DNA of 64,000 nucleotides from Sphingomonas sp. HITSZ_GF (GCF_029543155.1 NZ_JARQXA010000003.1:372001-436000); one strand, 5' to 3'; shown: positions 1-9,679, counted from the stretch's first letter. Made by a program: numbers and translations. The notes: a model not told the origin generated them from the sequence alone.

Positions 1-2
1 GC

Positions 3-488
3 TTCGATCCAGCCTATATCGGCCGCTTCGATTGCGCGGTGGTGCGCCGCGGCGGCGACATCGTCGCCTTCGCCAATATCTGGGCGACCGACAATCGCGA
101 GGAGCTGTCGGTCGACCTGATGCGCCACCTCGCGGACATGCCCTATGGCACGATGGACTTCCTGTTCGTCCAGCTCATGCAATGGGGCCGCGACCAGGGC
201 TATCGCTGGTTCAACCTGGGCATGGCGCCGCTCTCGGGGATCGAGAGCCGTCGCCTCGCGCCGATCTGGGCGCGGATCGGCGCGCTGCTCTACCGGCATG
301 GCGACGCCTTTTACGGCTTTGAGGGGCTGCGCGCCTACAAGGACAAGTTCTCGCCGGTCTGGATGCCGCGCTACATCGCCGCGCCACCGGGGCTGGGTCT
401 CGCGCGCGGGATGATCGACCTGCAGACGCTGGTCGGCGGCGGCGCGCGCAGCGCCGCGCGCCGGGGACGGCTCAAGCTGGCAGCCTAG
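3..488 (+). CDS. MprF/DUF2156-like phosphatidylglycerol lysyltransferase C-terminal part (5' truncated)
   Basis: The reading frame is open from the window edge, so only the last 161 residues are present. They resemble the C-terminal catalytic (GNAT-like, DUF2156) domain of MprF-type proteins, which transfer an aminoacyl group from tRNA to phosphatidylglycerol at the membrane. Supporting segments are DIVAFANIW near the start, TMDFLFVQLMQWG, YRWFNLGMAPLSG, and YGFEGLRAYKDKFSPVW, which is close to the FxGLxxFKxKFxPxW pattern typical of the family end. The membrane flippase part would lie outside the window. The gene is followed by a palindromic element and a convergent glycosyltransferase. The family call is good; the lipid substrate is not shown by the sequence. 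Confidence 0.8.
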   Translation, partial: FDPAYIGRFDCAVVRRGGDIVAFANIWATDNREELSVDLMRHLADMPYGTMDFLFVQLMQWGRDQGYRWFNLGMAPLSGIESRRLAPIWARIGALLYRHGDAFYGFEGLRAYKDKFSPVWMPRYIAAPPGLGLARGMIDLQTLVGGGARSAARRGRLKLAA

Positions 489-498
489 CAGAGCTTAA

Positions 499-580
499 CC
501 GTCATCCCGGCGAAAGCCGGGATCTCGTGCGGCTCTATTCCCGCCATCGCCTGAGATGCCGGCGTTCGCCGGGATGACGG
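499..580. repeat. Imperfect inverted repeat, REP-like intergenic palindrome
   Basis: Arm 499-526 begins CCGTCATCCCGGCGAAAGCC and arm 553-580 is its reverse complement with two mismatches, separated by 26 nt. It sits between two convergent genes, so it could act as a bidirectional terminator or be a REP-type dispersed element. Related CGTCAYCCCGGC-type arms recur at 26984-27011, 32213-32320 and 39296-39413; the repeat at 46397-46471 shares the CCCCGGCGAAAGCCGGGG core. Confidence 0.75.
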
Positions 581-582
581 TC

Positions 583-1731
583 CTAGTACCGCCCCCAGAC
601 GAAGCGCGACGACAGCGCGAAATTCCATACCGCCGCCACCGCGATCCCGGCCAGCGCCGCGAAACGCCAGTCGCCATGCTGGACGTCGTGGAGGAACGCC
701 GCGACACCGATATTGGCGGCGGCACCGGCCCCGCACACCAGGCAGAAGCTCGCCCAGCCGCGCAGCAGCCCGCCCGCGCCCTTGAGCCGCTGCTCGCGAT
801 AGGTCAGCGCATTGTTGAGGAAGAAGTTGAACGTCATCGCCACCAGCACCGCGGCAACGGTGGCGCCGACGAACGACCAGCCCAGCGCGCCGAACAGGCT
901 GCCCAGCACGAGGAAATGCACCGCGGCGCCAAGCGCGCCGATGCCGGAGAACATCACGAAGCGCACCGGCACGACCTTGCCGAACATCCGGTCGTAGAGC
1001 GCGATCAGATATTCCATCGCCACGACGTAATCGAGCTTCGACTCGCCCAGCGCCCGGGTGCGGAACACATAGGGCAGCTCGAGGAACTTCAGCGGCCGGT
1101 GCGACGCGGTCATGATGTCGAGCAGTATCTTGAAGCCGATCGCCGACAGCGTCGGCACCAGGTCGCGCACGATCTGGGTGCGGATCATGAAGAAGCCGCT
1201 CATCGGATCGGACAGATCGGCCTTGAGCACCCGCCGCGAGAGCCTGGTCGCGAGGGCGGACTTGGCCACCCGCTCCTCGTCCCATTCGCCGGTGCCGCCG
1301 CCGTCGACGAAGCGCGAGCCGATCACCACGTCGAGGTCTTCGCTGCCCTCCAGCGCGTCGAGCATCCTGGGGAGCAGCGTCTCGTCATGCTGCAGGTCGC
1401 CGTCGATCACCGCCACAAAGGGTGCGGCGGTAGCGCACATCCCCTCGATGCACGCCGAGGACAGCCCGCGCCGGCCGATCCGCTGGATCACCCGCACCCG
1501 GGCGTCGCGCCGGCCCAGTTCGCGCGCGGCGTCCGCCGTCCCGTCCGGGCTGTTGTCGTCGACGAAGATCGCTTCCCAGTTCCGCCCCGCCAGCGCCGCG
1601 TCGAGCTTCTCGACCAGCAGCGGCACGTTCGCCCGCTCGTTGAAGGTGGGTATCACCACGGCAAGTTCGAGATCTGCACCGGGGGCGATGCGGGCGAAAC
1701 GGGCGAACTCGCCGTCGAGGAAGAGCTTCAT
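583..1731 (-). CDS. Family 2 glycosyltransferase fused to GtrA-like membrane domain
   Basis: 382 residues. Residues ~20-240 are a GT2 domain of the dolichyl/polyprenyl-phosphate mannose synthase type: LAVVIPTFNERANVPLLVEKL, FVDDNSPDGTAD and the metal-binding VIDGDLQHDETLLP. Residues ~255-380 are a GtrA-type domain with four hydrophobic segments (VRFVMFSGIGALGAAVHFLVL onward). Such fusions load a sugar onto undecaprenyl phosphate and are thought to help move it across the inner membrane for lipid or polysaccharide decoration. The frame opens further upstream, but ATG at 1731 has AAGGGA in front and begins directly before the conserved domain, so I chose it. Neighbouring membrane genes (MprF-like, GT39-like) suggest envelope modification. 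Confidence 0.88.
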   Translation of the reverse strand: MKLFLDGEFARFARIAPGADLELAVVIPTFNERANVPLLVEKLDAALAGRNWEAIFVDDNSPDGTADAARELGRRDARVRVIQRIGRRGLSSACIEGMCATAAPFVAVIDGDLQHDETLLPRMLDALEGSEDLDVVIGSRFVDGGGTGEWDEERVAKSALATRLSRRVLKADLSDPMSGFFMIRTQIVRDLVPTLSAIGFKILLDIMTASHRPLKFLELPYVFRTRALGESKLDYVVAMEYLIALYDRMFGKVVPVRFVMFSGIGALGAAVHFLVLGSLFGALGWSFVGATVAAVLVAMTFNFFLNNALTYREQRLKGAGGLLRGWASFCLVCGAGAAANIGVAAFLHDVQHGDWRFAALAGIAVAAVWNFALSSRFVWGRY

Positions 1732-1922
1732 GCGATCCCTTTTCTGGGCCCTTTGAAGGCCCCGGGAGGAGCGCGCCGGGGCACGGATACGCAGTGGCGC
1801 GCCCTCCCGGGGGGTTCGAGGTGAGGCGAGCGATGCCGGGGGACGGTCAGGCTCACCTTGCCTCGGGGGCAATGATGAGACGGACCCCGTGTGGCGATCC
1901 CGCAACGCTTTTCAAAAAAATT

Positions 1923-4310
1923 CTAGAAACCGATTTCCACGCCCAGCCGCACCGTGCGCGGGCGGAGCGGCGTCATCTGGTTGTCGTCGCGGATCAGCAG
2001 CGGCGAGCCGAGCGCGAAGCGGTTGCCGCGCGTGTCGAGCAGGTTGGTCGCCGAAAGCGTCAGCGCCCGGCGCCCGCGCTCCAGCCGGAATTCCAGCGCG
2101 GTATCGACATAGTCGCCCTGCGGCTTGCCCAGCACCGGCCCGATGCCGAGCGTCGACTTGCCGACATAGCGCAGCCACGTGCTGGTCGAGAACTCGGTCT
2201 CCCCACCCAGCCTGGTGCGATAGGCCGCGCCCAGCCGGCCGCTGGCATCGGCGACATTGGGCAGGCGATTGAAGTCCGAAGGCCCCTCGGCGAGCGGAAA
2301 CACCGCCTGTGACGGGTTGGTCACCTTCGAGCCGTTCAGATAGAGCGAGCCGTCGAGATCGAGCCCGGGCAGCGGCCGCCAGCGCGCCACGAAGCCCAGC
2401 GACAGCACACGCCCGTCGCCGATGTTGGAGGTGGTCGGGAACCCGAAGCCGTCGATCAGGTCGGCCTGGATGCTGGTCCACCAGGTCATCGAGGCGCTCG
2501 CCATCAGGCTAAGCCCGTTGCCGCTATAGCGCGTACCCGCCTCGATCGTGGAAAGCCGGTCGCCCTCGAAGCGCTGGATCACGTCACGGCGCACCGCCAG
2601 CCCGCCGGGGCGGAAGCCCTGCTCGAAGCGGCCGAACAGGGTGAGTCCGGCATAGGGCTGATAGGCGATCGCCGCCGAGGGCAGCAGCCGCGTCTCGGTG
2701 CGCGCCGCCTTGGCAGCGGGATCCTCGCGAAAGGCGTAGAAGCGGTCGGCGTCCTGGGCGTTGCCGGTCAGGTGCGAACGCGTCAGCCGCCCGCCGCCGG
2801 TGATCGTCACGCCGCGCACCGGCTCCACCGTGGCCTCGCCATAGAGCGTCGCTTCATCGACGGTGTTGCGCACGCCGGTCAGCGCGAAGCGGCGACTGCC
2901 GAAGCTGCGGTTCACCCGCCCGCGATTCTCCAGGAAGCTCACGCCGATCAGCCAGCCGGTGCCGCGCGGGCCGCGCCGCGCAAGCCGGGTCTCGGTGGTC
3001 AGCATGTTGACCCGGTTGATCTGCTGATAGCCGATCAGCGGGGCATTGACGGCGGGCAGCGAGGGCGAGTTGACGTCGCTCACCGAAGCGCCGGCATAGA
3101 CCTCCGAGACATATTGCTGGGCATAGGCGACCGCGGAGCTGAGTTCGAGATCGCCCCAGCGCTTGCGGGTGACCAGCTCGCCCAGCCAGAAGTCGTTCTG
3201 GAAAGGCTGCGCGATCGAGCTGGCGCGCGACAGGCCGTTGCCCTCCCCGTCCGAATATTGCGCGTCATTGCCCTTGATGCTCTGGCCGACGCCATTCAGG
3301 TCGATCGTCCAGCCATCGACTTCCCAGCGCAGCGCCGCGCGCCCGCCGGTGGTGCGCACGCTGTTGACGTCCTTCAGGCCGCGCTCGCGATCGTCGATAT
3401 AGCCGCCATCGCGCCCGCTGAAGACGAGCGCGCGCACCGCCAGCTCGCCTTCCTTGATCGGCAGGTTGACGATGCCGCCCACGTCCCAGCTCGGCGAACC
3501 ATGTTCGGTGAGCGCACCGCCGCCCCATACCTGGCCGCCGGTTGCCCAGAAATCGGGGGCGCGCGGCACCACGCGGACGACGCCGCCCAGCGATCCCGCG
3601 CCGTAGAGCGTCCCTTGCGGCCCCTCCAGCACCTCGACCCGGCCGATGTCATAGAGCTTCAGGTCAGGGTCGGGCGCGCTGTAGGTGATGCGGCTGTTGC
3701 CCCAATATTGGCCGACGGTCGCCTGGGTGGGGCCGACGAAGCTCGAATCGGCGATGCCGCGGATGAACAGCTTGTTGCGCCCCGGGCCGAGATGGGTGGA
3801 GGCGAGGCTGGCGACACGGTTGGCGATCACGTCGCTGCCCTTGCCGCCCTCCGAGATCGGAATGTCGCTGCCCTCGACGATCTGGACGCCGCCCGGATAG
3901 GCCTTGAGCGGGATATCGCGCTTGCTGCCGGTCACCAGGATCTCGGCCGGCGGCGCATCCGGCTCCTCGGGCGGCGGCGGCGCCGGGCGCGGGCGCGCGG
4001 CCATGCGCTCGGGCGGCGCGCGCTCGATCAGCCAGGTGCCGGGGGCGACGCGGCGGGCGCGGGCGCCGGTGCCCTTCAGCATCTCGGCAAGCGCGCCGTC
4101 GACGCTGCGCTTGCCCTTCACCCCGCGCACCTTGATCCCGCCAAGCCCCGGCTCGCGCAGCCCGATGCTGCTGCCGGTCTGGCGGCCGAGCGTGAACACG
4201 GCGGCGTCGAGCCGTCCGGCAGGCACGGAGACGCCGTGCCGCTTCTCCTGCGCCAGCGCAGGCGGGGCCACCAGCAGCGCGAGGGGGAGGATCAGCTCAG
4301 CGCGGCGCAC
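1923..4310 (-). CDS. TonB-dependent receptor with N-terminal STN signalling domain (FecA-like)
   Basis: 795 residues, outer membrane. A signal peptide (LILPLALLVAPPALAQ) is followed by a secretin/TonB N-terminal domain at ~residues 24-100 (GVSVPAGRLDAAVFTLGRQT; GALAEMLKGTG), the part that talks to an anti-sigma factor. The plug starts at ILVTGSKRD (~127) and contains VEVLEGPQGTLYGAGSLGGVVR; the rest is a beta-barrel ending in GVEIGF with a terminal aromatic residue. The GTG start overlaps the upstream FecR gene by 14 nt, implying translational coupling. With the FecI-like sigma factor this is a classical cell-surface signalling set, usually for ferric siderophores; the ligand cannot be told from sequence. 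Confidence 0.9.
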   Translation of the reverse strand: MRRAELILPLALLVAPPALAQEKRHGVSVPAGRLDAAVFTLGRQTGSSIGLREPGLGGIKVRGVKGKRSVDGALAEMLKGTGARARRVAPGTWLIERAPPERMAARPRPAPPPPEEPDAPPAEILVTGSKRDIPLKAYPGGVQIVEGSDIPISEGGKGSDVIANRVASLASTHLGPGRNKLFIRGIADSSFVGPTQATVGQYWGNSRITYSAPDPDLKLYDIGRVEVLEGPQGTLYGAGSLGGVVRVVPRAPDFWATGGQVWGGGALTEHGSPSWDVGGIVNLPIKEGELAVRALVFSGRDGGYIDDRERGLKDVNSVRTTGGRAALRWEVDGWTIDLNGVGQSIKGNDAQYSDGEGNGLSRASSIAQPFQNDFWLGELVTRKRWGDLELSSAVAYAQQYVSEVYAGASVSDVNSPSLPAVNAPLIGYQQINRVNMLTTETRLARRGPRGTGWLIGVSFLENRGRVNRSFGSRRFALTGVRNTVDEATLYGEATVEPVRGVTITGGGRLTRSHLTGNAQDADRFYAFREDPAAKAARTETRLLPSAAIAYQPYAGLTLFGRFEQGFRPGGLAVRRDVIQRFEGDRLSTIEAGTRYSGNGLSLMASASMTWWTSIQADLIDGFGFPTTSNIGDGRVLSLGFVARWRPLPGLDLDGSLYLNGSKVTNPSQAVFPLAEGPSDFNRLPNVADASGRLGAAYRTRLGGETEFSTSTWLRYVGKSTLGIGPVLGKPQGDYVDTALEFRLERGRRALTLSATNLLDTRGNRFALGSPLLIRDDNQMTPLRPRTVRLGVEIGF

Positions 4311-5250
4311 CGTCGATCGTGTCCAGCGTCCATCCCTTGCCGGCGCGCGTCGCCTTGGTCCCGGTGAGCGCCGCGATCCGTTCGATCACGGCGCCGGGGC
4401 CGCCCTGGGTGGAGATGGTGCCGGTAAAGGGAATGGCTTCCGTGCCCCTGCCCGCCCGCACCTTGATGCCGAGATTGCGCGAGAGATCGGCGGCAACCCG
4501 ATCGAGCGTGGCGTTGCGATAGACGAGCTGGCCACCACGCCATGCGCCGATGTCGGACGGGATCGTCCGGGTCAGCTGCGGGGTGCCCGCCGCCGGCACG
4601 CTCAGCGCGTCGCCCGGCGCCAGGTGCATCGCGTTGGTGCCCGGCTGGTAGATCACCGCGCCTTCGGCCACCGCAACGCGCAGCCCGCTCTCGTCGCGCA
4701 CCACGTTGAACACGGTGCCCGCATCCTGCAGCACGACGTCGCCGGTCTTGACGATGAAGGGATTGGCCGCATCGTGGCGCACCTCGAACAGCGCCTCGCC
4801 CTGCACCAGTTCGGCATGGCGCTTGTCGAGCAGCGCGACGCGCGTGTCGCCGTTCAGCACCATCTTCGAACCGTCGGCCAGCGCGACTTCGCGGCGTTCG
4901 CCGGGGGCGGTCGCATATTCGTGGCGCGCAGCCGGGCCGCTCAGGCTGGTCCAGCCGACCACCAGCGCAAGCGCCGCGGCGACCGCGCCGCCCGAAATCC
5001 AGTAGAGCCGCTGGCGCTGCGGTGCCGCGGGCTCGAGATCCTGCGCGGGTTCCGGCGCAGCGGTCCCGGCATGGGCGAACAGCCCGGCCATCGCCTCGTC
5101 GGCGTCGAGCGCGGCATTATAGGCGGGCAGATGTCCGGGGTCGCGCTCGAGCCAGTCGGCGAACGCGTCCCAGTCGGCAAATGCCGAATCCTGCAGCCGG
5201 AGCACCCAGTTGCGGGCGTCCTCTGCCACCATTTCCACCGACCTGTTCAT
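4297..5250 (-). CDS. FecR-family anti-sigma factor / transmembrane signal transducer
   Basis: 317 residues. The N-terminal cytoplasmic part (DARNWVLRLQDSAFADWDAFADWLERDPGHLPAYN) is the DUF4880/FecR_N type that binds the sigma factor. One membrane segment lies at ~85-105 (LYWISGGAVAAALALVVGW), followed by the periplasmic FecR domain (YATAPGERREVALADGSKMVLNGDTRVAL) that contacts the receptor STN domain. ATG at 5250 has AGAGG five bases upstream; a GTG two codons earlier would overlap that site. The gene lies 33 nt downstream of the sigma factor and overlaps the receptor, so sigma, anti-sigma and receptor form one unit. Confidence 0.9.
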   Translation of the reverse strand: MNRSVEMVAEDARNWVLRLQDSAFADWDAFADWLERDPGHLPAYNAALDADEAMAGLFAHAGTAAPEPAQDLEPAAPQRQRLYWISGGAVAAALALVVGWTSLSGPAARHEYATAPGERREVALADGSKMVLNGDTRVALLDKRHAELVQGEALFEVRHDAANPFIVKTGDVVLQDAGTVFNVVRDESGLRVAVAEGAVIYQPGTNAMHLAPGDALSVPAAGTPQLTRTIPSDIGAWRGGQLVYRNATLDRVAADLSRNLGIKVRAGRGTEAIPFTGTISTQGGPGAVIERIAALTGTKATRAGKGWTLDTIDGAPR

Positions 5251-5283
5251 GCCCACCTCTGAGCAAGGACGGAGCCGATGCGG

Positions 5284-5799
5284 CTATTCCGCATCGAACC
5301 TGTCCCTGAGCAGCGCGAGGGCCCGATAGGCCTTCTGCAAATCCTTCTCGACCGAGCTCAAGCTGACCCCCAGTTCCCGAGCAATCGCCGCCTGCCCGAT
5401 CCCCTCGAGCCGGTAGCGACGGAAAACCTGATCGACTCGCGGCCCAAGTGCAAGCAGAGTCGCCTCGGCCTCGCGCAGCCTTTCGCGCGCGATCAGCACG
5501 CGGTCGCCCTGCGGCTCGGCTTCGCTGGCCGCGAGATCCTGCCATTCGTGCTGGCGACGGTCGCGACTCACGCTCGCGCGCTGGCGATCGCGCAGTACAT
5601 TCTCGGCGGCGCGGAAGAGATAGGATACCGGGTCCGCCACCGGCCGCGCCTCGGCGCCGGAAAGCTTCTGCCACAGGTCGTGGAGCACATCCTCGGCATC
5701 ATCGCCCGCCCCGCGCGCCGCAAGGAAGCGCAGCAGCCGGGGGCGCTCGTTCTCGAGCACGCGCTGCAACCCGCTGGTCAGCGAGGAGGTCTCGGTCAT
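5284..5799 (-). CDS. ECF RNA polymerase sigma factor, FecI-like
   Basis: 171 residues. Region 2 is seen in LLRFLAARGAGDDAEDVLHDLWQKL and VSYLFRAAENVLRDRQR; region 4 is the C-terminal helix-turn-helix GIGQAAIARELGVSLSSVEKDLQKAYRAL. The frame extends upstream, but MTETSSLTSGLQR fits the family length, so the ATG at 5799 was chosen even though no strong ribosome site is visible. FecR and an STN receptor follow immediately, so it is expected to activate transcription of the receptor when ligand is bound. Confidence 0.9.
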   Translation of the reverse strand: MTETSSLTSGLQRVLENERPRLLRFLAARGAGDDAEDVLHDLWQKLSGAEARPVADPVSYLFRAAENVLRDRQRASVSRDRRQHEWQDLAASEAEPQGDRVLIARERLREAEATLLALGPRVDQVFRRYRLEGIGQAAIARELGVSLSSVEKDLQKAYRALALLRDRFDAE

Positions 5800-5884
5800 G
5801 CGGCCGCCAAAAGCATTGTGCGCGGCTATTGCCAAGGCTTGGCGGCCCGATGGCGCAATTGCGGCGGCGGCAAGGAGCGCGGCG

Positions 5885-7477
5885 TCAGGCACCGGGCCGG
5901 CGCCGATAGACGATCCGGCTGCGGCTCCCCACCGGCACCTCGAGCGCCGGCGCATAATCGCGCGCGAGCAGCGCGGTCATATAGCCGAGCGCCTCGCGAT
6001 TGAGATCGGGATCGGGCCGCGTGCTCGCCACCACGAATTCGGGCTTCGCGGCCATGATCCGGCGGATCTCGGCCAGCGGATCGGTGCCGATCGCCCGCGA
6101 TTCGCGGCGCAGGCTCAGATGGCTGGGGAACGGCCAGCGCGTCGGCAGGCAGCTGCCGGTGAGCTGGTAGAGCGCCGGCTCGCCGTCGAAGACGTAGAGG
6201 CAGTCCTTGAGCTGCGGCCGGATGAAATCGGCCATCTGCTCCACCTGCGGCCCCCAGCCGCGATCGCGGCGATTGTCGTTGATCAGCAGCAGCGAGATGC
6301 CGGTGATCAACGCCATGGTCGCCAGCCCCGCGGGAATCCGGAAGCGGCCGTCGGTCGAGGACAGCACCAGCCCCGCCTCGGCATCGCCGAACCAGGCGGC
6401 GGCGATCACGCAGAGCGGCGCGATCAGCGGCAGCGCGTAATGATCGAAATAGGTGCCGAAAATCAGCACCCCGCCGATCGCGGCGATCGCCCAGCCCTGG
6501 AGCAGTCGGCGTACGTCCTCGCCCGCCGGCCGCGCCAGCCCGCGGCCGAGCAGGGCGGCAATGCCGAGCGGCGCCAGGCACAGCGCGATCCAGGCGAGCC
6601 GCTTCACGGTGATGCCCAACCCGTCCGAGCCGCGATCGAGGATCGACAGGAAGTTCGCCTGGACGAAGGCGTCGCCCTGGCCGATCGCCGCATAATAGCC
6701 CCAGGCAGCGAGCGTCGGCAGCAGCGCCGCGGCGATCCAGGCGGCCGCCATCGCCAGCAGCGCTCCGCGCCCCACTCCGCGCTGCCAGCCGAGCCACAGC
6801 AGCGCGAGCCCGAAGAACAGCCCCTCGAACAGCGCGGTGTACTTCACCTGCATCGCCACGCCGACCAGCAGCATCGCGGCCAGCCCCAGGGTGAAGCCGC
6901 GTGCGCCGAAGCCGGGGCGCCGGGCGATGTCGGTCATCGCCCAGGCGGCGAGTGCGACGAACAGGTTGTAGAAGACCGGCGACTGGCCGCCCTCGCCGCC
7001 GAACATGCCGAGATAGAGGATATAGACCACGCCGGCCGCCGCCGCGCCGTGCGGCCCGGCCAGGTTGCGCGCGATCCGCGCGATCACGAACGCAGTCGCC
7101 GCGGCGAATACGGTCGCGACCAGCTGATATTGCAGCACACCCGCACCGCCGAGCAGCCGGATCGCGGCATAGATCAGGAACAGCCCGACGGGCTTGCGGT
7201 CCCAGATGTCGACAAAGGGCAGCGCGCCGTGGAGCATGCGGTCGCCGGTGAGCAGGTAGAATTCGTCATCGACCTGGACGACCGGATTGCCGAACTGCGC
7301 CGCCCGCGCCGCAATCGCGACGACGAGCAGCAGCGCAGCGAGCAGCGCCGGGTTGGTCGCCCACACCCGGGTCGCCGCCGCCACCCGCGCCGTCCACGGC
7401 ACCGGTGCCGGCGCGACGAGACGCAGCTCCCGGAAATGCGGGGATTCGGACCAGCTACGGGCTGGGGAACGCTGCAT
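5885..7477 (-). CDS. Multipass membrane glycosyltransferase of the GT39/ArnT (PMT) type
   Basis: 530 residues with about ten hydrophobic segments. The first luminal loop carries the family's acidic motif (VVQVDDEFYLLTGDRMLHG), followed by the motif DRKPVGLFLIYAAIRLLGG seen in GT-C enzymes such as ArnT and PMT. The soluble C-terminus has PLAEIRRIMAAKPEFVV and ALEVPVGSRSRIVYRRR. These enzymes use polyprenyl-phosphate sugars as donors on the periplasmic face; the nearby GT2-GtrA fusion could make such a donor, but that link is inferred. Acceptor unknown. Confidence 0.8.
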   Translation of the reverse strand: MQRSPARSWSESPHFRELRLVAPAPVPWTARVAAATRVWATNPALLAALLLVVAIAARAAQFGNPVVQVDDEFYLLTGDRMLHGALPFVDIWDRKPVGLFLIYAAIRLLGGAGVLQYQLVATVFAAATAFVIARIARNLAGPHGAAAAGVVYILYLGMFGGEGGQSPVFYNLFVALAAWAMTDIARRPGFGARGFTLGLAAMLLVGVAMQVKYTALFEGLFFGLALLWLGWQRGVGRGALLAMAAAWIAAALLPTLAAWGYYAAIGQGDAFVQANFLSILDRGSDGLGITVKRLAWIALCLAPLGIAALLGRGLARPAGEDVRRLLQGWAIAAIGGVLIFGTYFDHYALPLIAPLCVIAAAWFGDAEAGLVLSSTDGRFRIPAGLATMALITGISLLLINDNRRDRGWGPQVEQMADFIRPQLKDCLYVFDGEPALYQLTGSCLPTRWPFPSHLSLRRESRAIGTDPLAEIRRIMAAKPEFVVASTRPDPDLNREALGYMTALLARDYAPALEVPVGSRSRIVYRRRPGA

Positions 7478-7627
7478 ACTCGGTACTCGACAAGTTACTC
7501 TGTGTCGGGACGGAGCAGCAGCCGCAATTCCGCAAGCCGGGCGCGGTCGGATGTGGCGAGGGAGCGACGAACGAGAAGCTCCTCCCCTTTGGGGAAAGAG
7601 CTATCGCCTCGCGCCGGCTCGCCTGTC

Positions 7628-8044
7628 TCAGCTCTTGGGTGCGTTCTTGGGCGGCCGCGGATAGGGCACGAAATCACCCAGACCCACCCAGCCGGTCGGC
7701 ATGCGCACGCCGGTGTCGAACAGCTTCACCGTGTCGATGCTGCAAAGCTGCGACGAATGGGTGTCGGTGATCATCACATCGGTCCAGTCGAGCGAGCTCG
7801 CGCCGCTCTTCGGCCGGTTTACATAGATCAGGCCGTTGTTCATCTCATAGACGATCGCAGTGCCGTCGATGATCCGGGTCGAACGGATGTCGCGCAGATA
7901 GATGCAGTCGACCGGCTTGCCGGCGTCGCGGCCCGCCACCGCCTTGGCAAGCTCGGCCTCGCCGTCGCGCTGCGCGGCGGCGGCCGGCATGGCGAGCGCA
8001 GCCAGCAAGGTGGCGCCGAGCAGAGAGATCGAAATCCTGGTCAT
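7628..8044 (-). CDS. Small exported protein of unknown function
   Basis: 138 residues. ATG at 8044 has AAAGGACG upstream and is followed by a clear signal peptide (ISISLLGATLLAALAMPAAAAQ). The mature part contains CIYLRDIRSTRIIDGTAIVY and two cysteines that could form a disulphide in the periplasm. I do not recognise a named family, though proteins of this shape are common in sphingomonads. It is divergent from the esterase gene at 8270 and followed by a hairpin-like AGCTC...GAGCT stretch near 7577-7602. Confidence 0.7.
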   Translation of the reverse strand: MTRISISLLGATLLAALAMPAAAAQRDGEAELAKAVAGRDAGKPVDCIYLRDIRSTRIIDGTAIVYEMNNGLIYVNRPKSGASSLDWTDVMITDTHSSQLCSIDTVKLFDTGVRMPTGWVGLGDFVPYPRPPKNAPKS

Positions 8045-8269
8045 CGCACGTCCTTTCACGCCCCCCATGGGGATGACGGAGTATATAGGGAGAAACCGCA
8101 TTTGGGCTAGGGCTGCGCCTGCGGCCGGCGAGCGGCACCATACCCCCTGCTTTCTGTCCGTTTCGCCACCTTGACCGGCTTGCGCCGTGCTTCCACCTCC
8201 CCGCGAGCTTCGTCTCGCCATCGAATTGCCGGCAGCGATACGGAACGGTTCGACGCATAGAGAGAAGCG

Positions 8270-9679
8270 ATGCTGATTCCCGACCTGGTCCTGATCGTCG
8301 CGGTGCTCGCGCTGGCCGCGTGGCGGCTGTGCGCGCCGTCCTGGCGGCCTCGGCTTCGGATCGCCGCGATCGGATTCGCCTTTCTGCTAGCCGCCGGCCA
8401 ATGGGCGGTTTGCGGCTTCACCTGGCAGGACCTGCCTGCCTATCTGCTTCTTGCGCTGAGTGCCCTCCCGCCGATCCACACCGGCGCGCCGCTGCGGTGG
8501 ATCGGCCGCCTGAGCCTGGTCGCGCTCGCTGCCGTTTGCGTCGGCGTATGGATCCTCCCCGCCGTCCCCACGCTGCCGCAGCCCGATGGCCGCTACGCCG
8601 TCGGCACGCGGATCTATCGCTGGACCGATGCCTCGCGAGACGAGCCGCACACCGCGGACCCTGCCGACCGTCGCAGCGTCATCGCCCAGGCATGGTATCC
8701 GGTCGAGCACGGCGCGCCGTCGGGCGGCGCCCGGCTGGCCTATATCGACGGGATCGGCCGCCTGCCCGACAGCGTCAGCGGCGTCCCATCCTTCCTGATG
8801 CGCCGCTACGGCCAGATCGATACGCACGCCACGCCGCTGGCGCCGCTCGCCCGTAGCGACCGGGCCTGGCCAGTGGTGCTCTTCTCGCCCGGCTATGGCG
8901 CTCCGCGCGCGGCCTATACCGGCCTGGCGACCCAGCTCGCCAGCCGCGGCTTCGTCGTCTTCGTGCTCGACCATCCCTATGAAGCAGCCGTGACCGAGCT
9001 ACCGAACGGCCAGGTTGTCGGCACCCGCGAGCTGCTGCTGCCCGGCGAGCGCGACCATCTCGGATACATGGCCCGCGAACAGGTCCGCAGGACCGCCGAT
9101 ATGCGCTTCGTCATCGATCAGCTCGCGCGCCCCGGCGCGCTGCCGCCGCGGCTGCGCAGCCGGATCGACACCACAAGGGTTGCGGTGATCGGCCATTCCT
9201 TCGGCGGTGCCGCGGCGATCGCGGCGGCGAGCGCAGATCCGCGCATCGTAGCCGCCGCCAATATCGACGGCACGCCCTATGGCGATCTGCCCGATCGCAA
9301 GCGCACCCGGCCCCTGCTGCTGATCCAGAGCGACTATGCCGAAACCCACCACAGCGCCTTCTTCCTGAACGGCAACGCCAAGCTGCTCGCCGACCCGGCG
9401 GCGCCCGGCTTCCGCTTCGAGATCGGGCGCGCCAACCATTACAGCTTCACCGATGCGCCCTTCTTCTTCGCACCGCCGGGCCGCTGGCTGCTCGCCCAGG
9501 CGATGGGCGGCGAACGCGGGCCGGGCGAAACCCAACGGGTGACCGCCGATATCCTGGCCGCCTTCCTTGCCGGGCCGCTCACGGGCGTGCCCGGAGACCC
9601 CGCCGCGGCGGCTTCGCGCTATCCCGGCGTGACCGGCGGCGCGGTGAAGAAAGGGCTGCCGGCCGCGAAGCCCTCCTAG
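8270..9679 (+). CDS. Membrane-anchored alpha/beta-hydrolase, PAF-acetylhydrolase/dienelactone hydrolase-like
   Basis: 469 residues. The first ~110 residues hold three to four hydrophobic segments. The catalytic half follows: PVVLFSPGYGAPRAAYTGLA forms the oxyanion-hole region, GHSFGG at 308-313 is the nucleophile elbow (Ser310), NIDGTPYGDL supplies a likely acid, and GRANHYSFTDAPFF the catalytic histidine. The arrangement is that of bacterial platelet-activating-factor acetylhydrolase II-like esterases. Substrate unknown. Its TAG stop overlaps the stop codon of the convergent regulator gene. Confidence 0.8.
   Translation: MLIPDLVLIVAVLALAAWRLCAPSWRPRLRIAAIGFAFLLAAGQWAVCGFTWQDLPAYLLLALSALPPIHTGAPLRWIGRLSLVALAAVCVGVWILPAVPTLPQPDGRYAVGTRIYRWTDASRDEPHTADPADRRSVIAQAWYPVEHGAPSGGARLAYIDGIGRLPDSVSGVPSFLMRRYGQIDTHATPLAPLARSDRAWPVVLFSPGYGAPRAAYTGLATQLASRGFVVFVLDHPYEAAVTELPNGQVVGTRELLLPGERDHLGYMAREQVRRTADMRFVIDQLARPGALPPRLRSRIDTTRVAVIGHSFGGAAAIAAASADPRIVAAANIDGTPYGDLPDRKRTRPLLLIQSDYAETHHSAFFLNGNAKLLADPAAPGFRFEIGRANHYSFTDAPFFFAPPGRWLLAQAMGGERGPGETQRVTADILAAFLAGPLTGVPGDPAAAASRYPGVTGGAVKKGLPAAKPS

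Noticed and set aside
2772..4367. Plus-strand open frame opposite the STN receptor
   Set aside because: Shadow composition; the minus-strand receptor has STN, plug and barrel signals.
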